A stretch of 46,595 nt of DNA from Burkholderiales bacterium. Lineage in GTDB: Bacteria > Pseudomonadota > Gammaproteobacteria > Burkholderiales > Burkholderiaceae_C. Position numbers and translations under genes: made by a program. The notes beneath the pieces are model-generated. The model worked only from the letters and a program-made list of their open reading frames with translations, was not told where the DNA came from and made no database searches. Positions within the stretch are counted from its first letter, which is position 1; each line of letters begins with the position of its first letter. Location of the stretch: contig CANJJE010000017.1 in NCBI GenBank assembly GCA_947474755.1, positions 1-46,595 of the forward strand, read 5' to 3'. Positions 33,418 through 44,724 of the stretch are shown here, one piece after another.

Positions 33418-34885
33418 CCTGGGTCGGATTGGCCTTGCCCTTGGTGGCCTTCATCGCCTGACCGACCAGAGCGTTGAAGGCCTTCTCCTTGCCTGACCGG
33501 TATTCCTCGACCGATTTCGCGTTCGCCGCCAGCAAGTCGTCGAGCACCCGGTCGAGTTCGGCGGTGTCGCTGAGCTGCTTCAGGCCCAGGTCGTCGATCG
33601 CTTTGTCCACGAAAGACGAATCGATGGGCTCAGTCGGCTCCCGAAGCTGACCAGCCGTCCACAGCAACTCAAGCACCTGTTTGGCGCCGTTGTTGGAAAT
33701 CGTGCCATCGCCGATGCGCGAAATCAGCTGCGCAAGCACGGCCGCCGAGACTGGGCAGGCCTCGATTGCCAATCCTTCGGCATTCAGTCTCCGCGCCAGT
33801 TCGCCCATCATCCAGTTGGCGACCACCTTGGGCAAATTGCACTGTGCCGTGGCCGATTCAAAGAACGCTGCATGCGATTTGGTCTGCGTGACCGCCAGTG
33901 CGTCGTAAGCGGGTAGACCGTAGTCGCGCTGGAAGCGCGCGGCCATTGCCTGCGGCAGCTCGGGCATGGCCGCACGCACACGCTCGATCCAGTCCGCCGC
34001 GATCACCAGCGGCGGCAGATCGGGGTCGGGGAAGTAGCGATAGTCGTGCGCGTCTTCCTTGCTGCGCATCGCGCGTGTTTCGCCGCGTCCGCCATTGGCC
34101 GTGGGGTTGAACAGCACCGTTGCCTGCTGCACTTCACCGCCATCCTCGATCAGGTCGATCTGCCACTGGATCTCGCAGTCGATGGCTTGCTGCAGGAACT
34201 TGAAGCTGTTCAGGTTCTTGATCTCGCGTCGGGTGCCGTAAGGCATGCCGGGCTTGCGCACCGACACATTGGCGTCGCAGCGGAAGCTGCCTTCCTGCAT
34301 ATTGCCGTCGCAGATGCCCAGCCACACCACCAGCGCGTGCAGCGTCTTCGCGTACTCGGTCGCTTCGGCGCTCGATCGCATATCGGGTTCGGAGACGATT
34401 TCCAGCAGCGGCGTGCCGGCGCGGTTCAGGTCGATGCCGGTCTGGCCGGCGTAGTCCTCATGAAGCGACTTGCCCGCGTCCTCTTCGAGGTGGGCGCGTG
34501 TCAGGTGGACCTTGTGCGTGGTGTCGCCGAGGAGGAATTCGATGGCCCCACCCTGCACCACCGGCGTCTCGTACTGGCTGATCTGGTAGCCCTTCGGCAG
34601 ATCAGGGTAGAAGTAATTCTTGCGTGCAAAGATCGAGTGCTGCGCCACCTTGGCGCCGACCGCCAGGCCAAAGCGAATCGCCCGCTCGACCGCGCCGCGG
34701 TTCATCACCGGCAGCGTCCCCGGTAGCGCCAGATCGATCGGCGAGGCCTGGGTGTTGGGCGCGGCGCCGAACTGTGTCGACGAGCCGCTGAAGATCTTGC
34801 TGACGGTCGACAGCTGCGCATGGGTTTCAAGGCCGATCACGACCTCGTAGCCACGGATCAGCTGGCTCGCGGTGCTGGCCTTCAT
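33386..34885 (-). CDS. gatB: Asp/Glu-tRNA(Asn/Gln) amidotransferase subunit B
   Basis: A 499-residue subunit that binds misacylated tRNA and phosphorylates the side chain before amidation. Motifs: [15 protein letters not shown] at the start, [50 protein letters not shown], and the tRNA-binding YqeY-like tail ending [11 protein letters not shown]. With gatA and gatC it makes Gln-tRNA and/or Asn-tRNA. The ATG overlaps the gatA stop by 4 bases. The 3' end overlaps the DUF4124 gene by 32 bases. Confidence 0.97.
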   Translation of the reverse strand: MKASTASQLIRGYEVVIGLETHAQLSTVSKIFSGSSTQFGAAPNTQASPIDLALPGTLPVMNRGAVERAIRFGLAVGAKVAQHSIFARKNYFYPDLPKGYQISQYETPVVQGGAIEFLLGDTTHKVHLTRAHLEEDAGKSLHEDYAGQTGIDLNRAGTPLLEIVSEPDMRSSAEATEYAKTLHALVVWLGICDGNMQEGSFRCDANVSVRKPGMPYGTRREIKNLNSFKFLQQAIDCEIQWQIDLIEDGGEVQQATVLFNPTANGGRGETRAMRSKEDAHDYRYFPDPDLPPLVIAADWIERVRAAMPELPQAMAARFQRDYGLPAYDALAVTQTKSHAAFFESATAQCNLPKVVANWMMGELARRLNAEGLAIEACPVSAAVLAQLISRIGDGTISNNGAKQVLELLWTAGQLREPTEPIDSSFVDKAIDDLGLKQLSDTAELDRVLDDLLAANAKSVEEYRSGKEKAFNALVGQAMKATKGKANPTQVTALLKKKLG

Positions 34886-36411
34886 GCGGTCCCCCCCATC
34901 GCGGTCGCCGATGGCGCATGCCGGTGCCAGTCGGTCGCCTGCTGGAATGCGTGGGCGGCGTGCAGCAGCGTGCCCTCCTGGAAGTAGTTGCCGATCAACT
35001 GCAGGCCTACCGGCATGCCTGCACCTTCGCCCGATGCAGCAAAACCTGCTGGCACGCTCATGCCGGGCAGTCCGGCCAGGCTGGCAGGCAGCGTGAAGAT
35101 GTCGGCCAGGTAGTTGGCGACCGGGTCATCGCCTTTGCCGCCCAGCTTCCAGGCCACAGTGGGCGCCACCGGCCCGGCGATGAGGTCGCATTCAGCAAAG
35201 CAGTGCTGGAAATCGTCAGCGATCATGCGGCGCAGCTTCTGAGCCTGCAGGTAATAGGCGTCGTAATAACCGTGGCTGAGCACATAGCTGCCGATCATGA
35301 TGCGGCGCTTGACCTCGTCGCCGAAGCCTTCGGCCCGGGTCTTCTTGTACATGTCGATCAAGTCGGTGTACTTTGCGGCACGGTGGCCGAACTTCACCCC
35401 GTCGAAGCGGTTCAGATTCGAACTGGCTTCCGCCGGCGCGATGATGTAGTAGACGGGGATCGAAAGCTCCGTGCGCGGCAGGCTGACATCGATCAGCGTC
35501 GCGCCGAGCTTCTCGAGCTCGGCCAGCGCCGCGCGCACGGCGCCGTCGACCCCCGAGGCCAGTGCTGGAGGAAAGAATTCCACAGGCAGGCCGATGCGCA
35601 GACCCTTCAGCGGTTGAGCGGCAGTCGCATCTGCACGGGGACTGCGCATGGCCCTTGCGTAGTCCTGCGGCGGGCGTTGCGCGCTGGTCGCGTCTCGCTC
35701 GTCAAAGCCGCTCATCGCGCCAAGCAGCAAGGCGCAGTCTTCGGCCGATCGCGCCATCGGTCCCGCCTGGTCGAGGCTCGAGGCGAAGGCGATCATGCCG
35801 AAACGCGAACACACGCCGTAAGTCGGTTTGATGCCGGTGATGCCGGAAAAGCTGGCCGGCTGGCGAATCGAGCCGCCAGTATCGGTGCCGGTGGCGGCTG
35901 GCACCAGACGTGCTGCCACCGCGGCAGCCGAGCCGCCCGATGAGCCGCCGGGCACGCGGGTCAGGTCCCAGGGGTTCTTGACCGCGCCGTAGGCCGAGTT
36001 CTCGTTGCCCGAGCCCATCGCGAACTCGTCGCAGTTGAGTTTGCCCAGCGTCACCGTGCCTGCGGCAGAAAGCCGCGACACCACCGTCGCATCGAACGGG
36101 CTGCGGTAGCCGGCCAGCATCTTCGAGGCGGCGGTGGTCGGCAGGTCGCGGGTGACGAAGATGTCCTTGTGCGCCAGCGGCACACCCAGCAGCGGCCGAG
36201 ACTGCTCCGCGTTGCCCTGCGCGCGTTGCGCATCCGCATCGCGCGCCTGCGCCAGCGCTGCATCGGCATCGACGCATAGCCACGCGCCGAGGTGCTCGTG
36301 GGCCGCAATGCGGTCCAGCAGGTGGCCGGTGACCTCGACGCTGGAGACCTTCTTCTCGGCCAGTGCGCGCGCCAGGTCGGACACGCCCAGGTCATGCAAG
36401 GCGCCGCTCAT
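34882..36411 (-). CDS. gatA: Asp/Glu-tRNA(Asn/Gln) amidotransferase subunit A
   Basis: A 509-residue glutaminase subunit of the amidase-signature family. The catalytic triad is Lys82 (PLAHKDIF), cis-Ser157 in [14 protein letters not shown] and Ser181 in [14 protein letters not shown]. It releases ammonia from glutamine and passes it to GatB. ATG 36411 ([17 protein letters not shown]) is the family start; the longer frame has no similarity. It lies 70 bases after gatC. Confidence 0.97.
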   Translation of the reverse strand: MSGALHDLGVSDLARALAEKKVSSVEVTGHLLDRIAAHEHLGAWLCVDADAALAQARDADAQRAQGNAEQSRPLLGVPLAHKDIFVTRDLPTTAASKMLAGYRSPFDATVVSRLSAAGTVTLGKLNCDEFAMGSGNENSAYGAVKNPWDLTRVPGGSSGGSAAAVAARLVPAATGTDTGGSIRQPASFSGITGIKPTYGVCSRFGMIAFASSLDQAGPMARSAEDCALLLGAMSGFDERDATSAQRPPQDYARAMRSPRADATAAQPLKGLRIGLPVEFFPPALASGVDGAVRAALAELEKLGATLIDVSLPRTELSIPVYYIIAPAEASSNLNRFDGVKFGHRAAKYTDLIDMYKKTRAEGFGDEVKRRIMIGSYVLSHGYYDAYYLQAQKLRRMIADDFQHCFAECDLIAGPVAPTVAWKLGGKGDDPVANYLADIFTLPASLAGLPGMSVPAGFAASGEGAGMPVGLQLIGNYFQEGTLLHAAHAFQQATDWHRHAPSATAMGGTA

Positions 36412-36481
36412 AAGTACACCCTGCGCGCTGGGCGCGGTCCCACCGAGCGGGAGCAATCGCGCATGGGGCGGCTCGGCGCGC

Positions 36482-36781
36482 TCATTCGACCACCCGCGGC
36501 ACGAGGAACAGCCCGTCTTCGACCGATGGTGCACTGCGCTGGTTGAGCTCGCGCTGGTTGGTCTCGGTGACCACGTCGTCGCGCAGCCGCAGGCTGACTT
36601 CGCTGACTGCCGACAGCGGGGTGTACAGCGGCTCCACGCCTGCAGTGTCGACGGCGCTCATCTGCTCCACGATGGAGAAGAATGCATTGATCTGGCCCAG
36701 CATCGCCGCCTGTTCGGCAGGCTGCAGCGCCAGGCGCGCGAGGTGCGCGATGCGGCCGACGTCATCCGGGGTCAAGGGCAT
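36482..36781 (-). CDS. gatC: Asp/Glu-tRNA(Asn/Gln) amidotransferase subunit C
   Basis: A 99-residue helical protein that wraps around GatA and stabilises the GatAB complex. Motifs: [41 protein letters not shown] and the C-terminal [16 protein letters not shown]. First gene of gatCAB; divergent from mreB across 296 bases. Confidence 0.95.
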   Translation of the reverse strand: MPLTPDDVGRIAHLARLALQPAEQAAMLGQINAFFSIVEQMSAVDTAGVEPLYTPLSAVSEVSLRLRDDVVTETNQRELNQRSAPSVEDGLFLVPRVVE

Positions 36782-38121
<1,340 letters not shown>

Positions 38122-38122
38122 C

Positions 38123-39076
38123 ATGCTTCTAGGCTCCATCGATAGAACGCCGCCGCCGTTCTTTCGCCAGGGCCTGTCCGCGCTCACCAAACTGGCACTG
38201 TGCTCGGCGCTCGCGGTGTTCCTGATGGTCGCCGACGTGCGTTTCAAGCTGACCCAGCCGCTGCGTGCGCTGCTGGCCACCGCGCTGCATCCGGTGCAGC
38301 GCACGCTGCTGGCACCGGTCGAAGGGGTCGAATCGGCCTTCCGTTACGGTGCGGGGCTGGAAGCTGCGATCGCCAATGAATCGGCAGCCCGTCGCGCGCT
38401 CGCCGACCAGGCGCTGCGCACCAACCAGGTTGATCAACTGCAGGCCGAGAACTCACGGCTGCGGGCGCTGCTCGACGTGCGAGTCGGCTTGCAGGTGCGG
38501 TCGCAGGCGGCCGAGGTGCTGTATGAATCGACCGACCCTTACTCTCGCAAGGTGGTAGTCGACCGGGGTCTGGCGCAAGGCATCGTTGCCGGCTCGCCAG
38601 TGATCAGCGAAGCCGGTGTGATCGGGCAGGTGACGCGGGTCTATCCGCTGTCGTCGGAGGTGACGCTGTTGACCGACAAGGACGCCGCCGTGCCGGTGCT
38701 GAACGCCCGCACGCAGGCGCGCAGCGCGGCCTATGGTTCGGCCGCAGGCGATGCACTCGAGTTGCGCTTCATGGCGGGCAATGCGGATGTGAAGCCCGGC
38801 GACCTGTTGCAGACCTCCGGCGTCGATGGCGTCTACCCACCGGGCCTGCCGGTGGCCAAGGTGATGACCATCGATCGCAAGCTCGATTCCGGCTTCGCGA
38901 GGATCCTGCTGGCGCCTTCCGCGCCGCTCGGTGGTGTGCGCCATGTGCTGGTGCTGGAGCCGATCGGCTTGCAGCTGCCCCCCCGCCCGGAACATGCCCC
39001 GGGGAGTGCAGCGTCGGCTTCTGCGTCGGCATCGGCTGCCTCGGGCGGCCACAGCAAGAAGGCGCAACGCCAATGA
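38123..39076 (+). CDS. mreC: Rod shape-determining protein MreC
   Basis: A 317-residue bitopic protein with one N-terminal membrane helix (about residues 18-38), a periplasmic coiled coil (SAARRALADQALRTNQVDQL and onward) and two beta-barrels (YSRKVVVDRGLAQGIVAGSPV, GDLLQTSGVDGVYPPGLPVAKV). It links MreB to PBP2 and MreD. The C-terminus is a low-complexity Ala/Ser run ending GGHSKKAQRQ, which is longer than in E. coli. It overlaps mreD by 4 bases. Confidence 0.95.
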   Translation: MLLGSIDRTPPPFFRQGLSALTKLALCSALAVFLMVADVRFKLTQPLRALLATALHPVQRTLLAPVEGVESAFRYGAGLEAAIANESAARRALADQALRTNQVDQLQAENSRLRALLDVRVGLQVRSQAAEVLYESTDPYSRKVVVDRGLAQGIVAGSPVISEAGVIGQVTRVYPLSSEVTLLTDKDAAVPVLNARTQARSAAYGSAAGDALELRFMAGNADVKPGDLLQTSGVDGVYPPGLPVAKVMTIDRKLDSGFARILLAPSAPLGGVRHVLVLEPIGLQLPPRPEHAPGSAASASASASAASGGHSKKAQRQ

Positions 39077-39594
39077 TCCTGCCGCGCCGCACTGATCAGC
39101 TGCTGTTGCCGGTCAACCCGCTGTTCCTGTGGTTCACGCTGCTGTGCGCGCTGGCGATCAACCTGGTGCCGCTGGGCCGCCATCCCGCTGCGCCCGATGC
39201 ACTGGCGGTAGTGCTGGTGTTCTGGAACGTGCACCAGGCCCGTCGTGTCAGTGTCGGCGTGGCTTTCATGTTCGGCCTGCTGATGGATGTGCACGACGGC
39301 GCGCTGCTTGGCCAGCATGCACTGGCCTACACGCTGCTGGCCTACGCGGCGACCACCATCCACCGTCGCCTGCTGTGGTTCGATCTGCCATCGCAGGCGC
39401 TGCAGATCCTGCCGCTGTTCCTGGCCGCGCACCTGGTGTCATTTGTGGTGCGGATGATTGCCGGCGGGACGCTGCCGGGATGGCACGCCTTGCTGGCCCC
39501 GGTGTTTGAGGCGCTGCTGTGGCCGCTGGCGACCTGGCTGCTGCTGGCCCCGCAGCGTCGCGCTCCCGACCGCGACCAGAACCGACCGTTGTGA
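39073..39594 (+). CDS. mreD: Rod shape-determining protein MreD
   Basis: A 173-residue polytopic membrane protein (about five helices) of the elongasome. It reads LPRRTDQLLLPVNPLFLWFT, then PDALAVVLVFWNVHQARRVSVGVAFMFGLLMDVHDGALLGQHAL, quoted in part as FMFGLLMDVHDGALLGQHAL, the conserved MreD motif. Its ATG overlaps the mreC stop (ATGA). Confidence 0.94.
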   Translation: MILPRRTDQLLLPVNPLFLWFTLLCALAINLVPLGRHPAAPDALAVVLVFWNVHQARRVSVGVAFMFGLLMDVHDGALLGQHALAYTLLAYAATTIHRRLLWFDLPSQALQILPLFLAAHLVSFVVRMIAGGTLPGWHALLAPVFEALLWPLATWLLLAPQRRAPDRDQNRPL

Positions 39595-39607
39595 GCGTGA
39601 TGCCGAC

Positions 39608-41641
39608 ATGATTGAAATGAAGAATGTCGAGCAGGAACTGCGCCGTTTTCACGTGCGGCTGTTCGCGGCCGCGGCGTTCGTGCTGCTGTGCTTCGGCCTG
39701 CTCGTCTTTCGCCTGACGCATCTGCAGGTTGCCAAGCACGAGGAGTTGAGTGTGAGGGCCGAGAACAACCGCATCTCGGTGGTGCCGATCGTGCCCAATC
39801 GCGGCTTGATCGTCGACCGCAACGGCGTCGTGCTCGCCAACAACTACTCGGCCTACACGCTTGAGTTGATGCCATCGCGCATCGACGACCTCGAGGCCAC
39901 GATCAACCAGCTTGCCGAGGTGATCGACATCCTCCCCCGCGACCGCAAGCGGTTCAAGCGGCTGATGGACGAGAGCAAAAACTTCGAGTCGCTGCCGATC
40001 CGCACCAAGCTCACCGACGAGGAGGTGGCCCGGTTCACTGCCCAGCGTTACCGATTTCCCGGTGTCGAGGTGAAGGCCCGGCTGTTTCGCAACTACCCGC
40101 TGGGCGAGGTGGGCAGCCATCTGCTGGGCTACATCGGGCGCATCAACCAGGCCGAGAAGGAAGTCATCGACGAGTCGGAGGACGCGCCCAATTACCGCGG
40201 CACCGAATACATCGGCAAGCTTGGCATCGAGCAGAGGTACGAGGCCGAACTGCATGGCACCACCGGCTTCGAGGAAGTGGAAACCAGCGCGGCCGGTCGG
40301 GCGGTGCGGCGCCTTCACAGCAGCCCGGCGACGCCAGGCAACACGGTGGTGCTGTCCATCGACATCCGGCTGCAGGCGTTGGTCGAATCCCTGTACGGCG
40401 ACCGGCGAGGGGCGCTGGTCGCCATCGATCCGCGCAGCGGCGAGGTGCTCGCTTTTGTCAGCAAGCCCACCTTCGACCCCAACCTGTTCGTCGACGGGAT
40501 CGACAGTGAGAGCTGGAAGGAGCTCAGTGAATCGCCGGACAAGCCCCTGCTGAACCGAGCGCTGCGCGGCACCTACCCACCGGGATCGACCTACAAGCCG
40601 TTCATGGCGATGGCGGCGCTGAATGCCAACAAGCGCTCACCCAGCACATTGATCAACGACACCGGAACCTTCATTTTTGGAGGCCGCCGCTATGGCAGTC
40701 CGGAGAACGAACGCGGCGGCATCATGGACATGCGCCGGGCCATCGTCGAATCGAGCAATGTGTATTTCTACACGCTGGCCAACGAGATGGGCGTGGACCT
40801 GATCCACGACGAGCTGTCGCCGTTCGGTTTTGGCCGCAAGACCGGCATCGATGTCGAGGGCGAGGTCTCGGGCCTGCTGCCTTCGACCCACTGGAAGCGG
40901 CGCGCCTACAAGCGCGCCGATCAACAGAAGTGGTACGCCGGCGAAACGATTTCGCTGGGCATCGGCCAAGGCTACAACAGCTTCACGATGCTGCAGCTCG
41001 CCACGGCAATGGCGACGCTCGTCTCAGGTGGTCAGCGCTACGAGCCGCGGCTCGTGCGTCGGATCGACGATGTGCTCACGAGGGACCAGCGACAGATTTC
41101 GGCCCACGCGATCCCGCCGATCGGTCTGAAGCCGGAGCAGGTGGAGGTGATCCGCGAGGCCATGCATGGCGTGACCGTTTCCGGCACGTCGACACGGGTG
41201 TTCGCCGGCGCTGGCTACCAGAGCGGCGGCAAGACCGGCACGGCGCAGGCGGTTGGCCTGAAGCAGAACGAAAAGTACAGTGCGAACCGGGTTGAGGAGC
41301 GCTTGCGCGATCACGCGCTGTACGTTGCCTTCGCGCCAGTGGAGAACCCGCAGATCGCGGTCGCAGTCATCGTCGAGAACGCCGGTTGGGGTGCTGGCGC
41401 TGCCGCGCCGATCGCGCGCAGGTTGTTCGATTACATGCTGCTGGGCCAGGTGCCCAGCGAAGAGGACATCGTCGCCACGCGTGCCGGCACCTCGGCTGCC
41501 CCGATCGGCACGCCGCGGCACATCCAGGATCTGGTGCTGCCCGGCAACCCAACGCTGCTCGCGACGGCTGCCGCGCCTGCCAGTGCGGCTTCGGTGGTCT
41601 CTGCGGCCGACGCCCCGGTTCGCGAGGCTGCGCAGCGATGA
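39608..41641 (+). CDS. mrdA: Penicillin-binding protein 2 (elongasome transpeptidase)
   Basis: A 677-residue class B PBP that cross-links lateral-wall peptidoglycan with RodA. It has an N-terminal membrane helix (about residues 17-40), a pedestal domain (NRGLIVDRNGVVLANNYSAY) and a transpeptidase domain with Ser327 in PPGSTYKPF, the SSN motif in VESSNVYFYTLA and Lys542 in GGKTGTAQA. The last 60 residues are Ala-rich and likely disordered. ATG 39608 is chosen because the frame upstream is antisense-like filler over mreD; ATG 39617 is possible. It overlaps rodA by 4 bases. Confidence 0.97.
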   Translation: MIEMKNVEQELRRFHVRLFAAAAFVLLCFGLLVFRLTHLQVAKHEELSVRAENNRISVVPIVPNRGLIVDRNGVVLANNYSAYTLELMPSRIDDLEATINQLAEVIDILPRDRKRFKRLMDESKNFESLPIRTKLTDEEVARFTAQRYRFPGVEVKARLFRNYPLGEVGSHLLGYIGRINQAEKEVIDESEDAPNYRGTEYIGKLGIEQRYEAELHGTTGFEEVETSAAGRAVRRLHSSPATPGNTVVLSIDIRLQALVESLYGDRRGALVAIDPRSGEVLAFVSKPTFDPNLFVDGIDSESWKELSESPDKPLLNRALRGTYPPGSTYKPFMAMAALNANKRSPSTLINDTGTFIFGGRRYGSPENERGGIMDMRRAIVESSNVYFYTLANEMGVDLIHDELSPFGFGRKTGIDVEGEVSGLLPSTHWKRRAYKRADQQKWYAGETISLGIGQGYNSFTMLQLATAMATLVSGGQRYEPRLVRRIDDVLTRDQRQISAHAIPPIGLKPEQVEVIREAMHGVTVSGTSTRVFAGAGYQSGGKTGTAQAVGLKQNEKYSANRVEERLRDHALYVAFAPVENPQIAVAVIVENAGWGAGAAAPIARRLFDYMLLGQVPSEEDIVATRAGTSAAPIGTPRHIQDLVLPGNPTLLATAAAPASAASVVSAADAPVREAAQR

Positions 41642-42792
41642 GGCCGTCCTTCGAGAAACCGTCCATGCTGGCGCGCGTGATGCCGCTGTTCCGGGGCTTC
41701 GACGCACCGTTGCTGCTGGCGGTGCTGCTGCTGTCGGCCATCGGATTGACGGTGATGTACTCGGCCGGGTTCGATCACGGCACCCGCTTCGTCGATCACG
41801 CACGAAACATGATGCTGGCTGCCGGCCTGCTGTTCGTGGTCGCCCAGGTGTCGCCGCAGCGTTTGATGGCGCTGGCTGTACCGCTTTATGTGGTGGGCGT
41901 CACGCTGCTGGTGGCCACCGCGCTGCTCGGCATCACCAAGAAGGGCGCCACGCGCTGGCTTGATGTGGGCATCGTGATCCAGCCCAGCGAGATCCTGAAA
42001 ATCGCGATGCCGCTGATGCTGGCATGGTGGTTCCAGCGCCGTGAAGGTCAGGTGCGTGCGCTCGATTTTGTCGTCGCGCTGCTGATCCTGGCGGTGCCGG
42101 TTGGCCTGATCGTCAAGCAGCCTGATCTGGGCACCGCGCTCCTGGTGATGGCTGCGGGCCTGTTCGTGATCTTCTTCGCCGGTTTGTCCTGGAAGCTGAT
42201 CGTTCCGGTGGTGGCGGTGGCTGCTGTGGCCATCACCGCGCTGGTGCTGTCGGGCGACGCGATCTGCAAGCCCGATATGAAGTGGCCGATGCTGCGTGAT
42301 TACCAGAAGAATCGCGTCTGCACGCTGCTCGACCCGACCGCCGACCCGCTTGGCAAAGGTTTTCACATCATCCAGGCGACGATCGCCATCGGCTCCGGCG
42401 GTGTCACTGGCAAGGGCTTCATGAAGGGCACGCAGACCCACCTGGAATTCATCCCGGAACGCACCACCGACTTCATCTTCGCGGCCTACTCGGAGGAGTT
42501 CGGCCTGATCGGCTGCATCGGCCTGATGCTCGGTTTCCTGTTCTTGATCGTGCGCGGCTTGATGATTGCCTCCGACGCACCGAACGTATTCACCCGACTG
42601 CTCGCCGGCGCGATCACGATGAGTTTCTTCACCTATGCCTTCGTCAACATGGGCATGGTCAGTGGCATCCTGCCGGTGGTGGGTGTGCCCCTGCCCTTCA
42701 TCAGCTATGGCGGCACCGCGATGGTGACCCTGGGCCTGGGCCTGGGCATCCTGATGTCGATTGCGAGGAACAAGCGACTGGTTCAGGGTTGA
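41638..42792 (+). CDS. rodA: Peptidoglycan glycosyltransferase RodA
   Basis: A 384-residue SEDS polymerase with about ten membrane helices that builds glycan strands together with PBP2. Motifs: FDAPLLLAVLLLSAIGLTVMYSAG, GATRWLDVGIVIQPSEILKIAMPL (partly quoted: IVIQPSEILKIAMPLMLAWW), KQPDLGTALLV with the catalytic-region Asp, and the C-terminal GVPLPFISYGGTAMVTLGLG. Start overlaps the mrdA stop (ATGA). Last gene of the operon; the next gene is convergent 30 bases away. Confidence 0.96.
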   Translation: MRPSFEKPSMLARVMPLFRGFDAPLLLAVLLLSAIGLTVMYSAGFDHGTRFVDHARNMMLAAGLLFVVAQVSPQRLMALAVPLYVVGVTLLVATALLGITKKGATRWLDVGIVIQPSEILKIAMPLMLAWWFQRREGQVRALDFVVALLILAVPVGLIVKQPDLGTALLVMAAGLFVIFFAGLSWKLIVPVVAVAAVAITALVLSGDAICKPDMKWPMLRDYQKNRVCTLLDPTADPLGKGFHIIQATIAIGSGGVTGKGFMKGTQTHLEFIPERTTDFIFAAYSEEFGLIGCIGLMLGFLFLIVRGLMIASDAPNVFTRLLAGAITMSFFTYAFVNMGMVSGILPVVGVPLPFISYGGTAMVTLGLGLGILMSIARNKRLVQG

Positions 42793-42822
42793 CCTGGTGC
42801 TGCGTGCCCTGGCGACGAGAGG

Positions 42823-44667
42823 TCACTTTTTCGTGGCGGCCCGGGCTGCATCGACGTCAACATAGCGCCAGAACTCGCGCATGAACGGGTGGCGCTGGTA
42901 GCCGCTCACCCACGGAAAGATCAGGTCGGTGCCGATGCGATGTGCGTGCACTTTCATCGGCATGTAGGCGACCAGCAGCTTGCTCGCGTCCTGCATCAGC
43001 GCGAGGCGCTCGGGCGTATCGCCGAGCACGGTCTGCGCGTCGTACAGCTCGTTGAAGGCCGGCAGGTCGAAGAAGGCGAGGTTGCCTTCGCCCTTCTGCG
43101 GCCCGTAGGCCAGAGCCAAAAAACCGTCTGCATCGGGCGAGGTGGCGCTCATGCCCAGGCCCCACATCATGAGCTTGCCGGCCCGCGCGGCCTTCAGCTG
43201 CTCGGGCCACTGGCCGATCTTGAACTCGACCTTGACGTGGATTGCGTCCATGTACTTCTTCCACAGCTCGTTCCGCTGGCGCGATGTCTGGTCCGGCGAG
43301 GTGGCGTAGACGAGCTTGAGCGGCTGGCCATCGGGCAGGTCGCGCCAACCGTCGCCATCGTGGTCGACATAGCCGTACAGATCGAGAAGCGCCTTCGCGC
43401 GCGCCGGGTCGTACAGGCTCATCTCCGACTTCCAGGCAGGATCGAACCCGAAAGTCATCGGCGGCAGCGTGCTTTCTGCGGGCACGGCCTGGTTGCGGCG
43501 CACCTGGCGGATCTCGGTGGCGGTGTCGTAGGCCAGCGCGATCGCCCGGCGCAGTGCCACCTTCTCCGGGGTGTAGCCGCCGACCAGCGGGTCCTGCATG
43601 TTGAAGTAGGTGAACGAGATGTCCGAGCCGGGCGTGCGCACCATCTGGATGCCGCGTGACGCGAGGTTCGGCGCGATGCGGTTGTTCGGGATCGCGATGT
43701 TGGCGAACTCGGCCGGCAGGCCTTCGATCATGTCGTGCTCGGCGTTCAGGAAGGCCAGCCAGCGCGGCTGCGATTCCCCGACGATCGACACTTCGACACG
43801 GTCGATCATCGGCAGGCGCCGGCCCTTGAGCTTCTGGTGGATCGCCTGCGCCACCGGGTCATTGGCAGGCGGATCTGCCTGGTAGAACTGCTCACGGAAA
43901 TTCGGGTTGCGCGTCAGCACCATCCGAGATGAACGCTGCCATTCGCTGAGCACATACGGCCCGGTGCCCACCGGGTGCTCCATGATCTTGTCGCCATAGG
44001 CCTCGACCACCTCGCGTGCCAGCGCGCCGGTTCCGGTGAAGCTGTTGATGAAGCGCGGGCTGGGCTTGCCGAGCGTGATGCGGTAGGTGTAACGGTCAAG
44101 CGTGCGCAGGCCTTCGATCTCGGTGTCGTAGTCGAACGGGGTGCGATCCTTGATGGCCTTCTCGCGCAGCGCATCGACACCTATGATTTTCTCGTCGGCC
44201 AAGCCAGGATAGCTCGGGCTTTTCCAGCGCGGGTCGAAGACGCGCTTGAGCGAATAGACGTAATCAGCAGCCACCAGCTCGCGTTTCTTCCCCTTGAACG
44301 CCGGGTCGTCGGCGAAGTAGATGCCGGGGCGGATCTTCACCGTGTAGGTCTTGAAGTCGGCCGACACCTGTGGCATTTCGGCGGCAGTCTGCAGCACCAG
44401 CTTGACCGGCCGCGCGAGGTAGTCATAGGTCAGAGGCGACTCGATGATGTTCGAGATGATGGTCGCCGAATACAGGTCGGAGATCTGCACCGGGTCGAAA
44501 CCGGTTTCGGCCACGGGGAAGGCGTAGCGCAAGACCTTCTGCGCTGGCGCAGGGCTGTCGGCGCTCGCTTGAACGACCTGACCCATCAGCAGCACAAACG
44601 CCGCAGCGAGCAAGCCGATCGCCTTTGAGATCGAGCCCCCCAGGGAACGCCCACCCTTCGTTTCCAT
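42823..44667 (-). CDS. ABC transporter substrate-binding protein, family 5 (peptide type)
   Basis: A 614-residue periplasmic binding protein of the DppA/OppA class. The signal peptide is at residues about 14-37 (IGLLAAAFVLLMGQVVQASA). Family motifs: GFDPVQISDLYSATIISNI, KTYTVKIRPGIYFADDPAF, VGTGPYVLSEWQ and FTYFNMQDPLVGGYTPEKVALRRAIALAYD (in part). It also has FGFDPAWKSEMSLYDPARAKALLDL. ATG 44667 is preceded by GGAGG at 7 bases, a strong Shine-Dalgarno. It is divergent from the two permease genes rather than upstream of them in one operon. Substrate (oligopeptide or other) cannot be told. Confidence 0.93.
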   Translation of the reverse strand: METKGGRSLGGSISKAIGLLAAAFVLLMGQVVQASADSPAPAQKVLRYAFPVAETGFDPVQISDLYSATIISNIIESPLTYDYLARPVKLVLQTAAEMPQVSADFKTYTVKIRPGIYFADDPAFKGKKRELVAADYVYSLKRVFDPRWKSPSYPGLADEKIIGVDALREKAIKDRTPFDYDTEIEGLRTLDRYTYRITLGKPSPRFINSFTGTGALAREVVEAYGDKIMEHPVGTGPYVLSEWQRSSRMVLTRNPNFREQFYQADPPANDPVAQAIHQKLKGRRLPMIDRVEVSIVGESQPRWLAFLNAEHDMIEGLPAEFANIAIPNNRIAPNLASRGIQMVRTPGSDISFTYFNMQDPLVGGYTPEKVALRRAIALAYDTATEIRQVRRNQAVPAESTLPPMTFGFDPAWKSEMSLYDPARAKALLDLYGYVDHDGDGWRDLPDGQPLKLVYATSPDQTSRQRNELWKKYMDAIHVKVEFKIGQWPEQLKAARAGKLMMWGLGMSATSPDADGFLALAYGPQKGEGNLAFFDLPAFNELYDAQTVLGDTPERLALMQDASKLLVAYMPMKVHAHRIGTDLIFPWVSGYQRHPFMREFWRYVDVDAARAATKK

Positions 44668-44709
44668 CCAAACGCCTCCATCCACCCTGACCGCACCGCA
44701 GGCGCAGTC

Positions 44710-44715
44710 TAGACT
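44710..44715 (+). promoter_or_regulatory. -10-like TAGACT 9 bases before permease ATG
   Basis: TAGACT lies in the 57-base gap between the binding-protein and permease starts, inside TCTAGA. The distance to ATG 44725 would make the leader only a few bases. No Shine-Dalgarno before the permease. Confidence 0.3.
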
Positions 44716-44724
44716 CCCGATCCC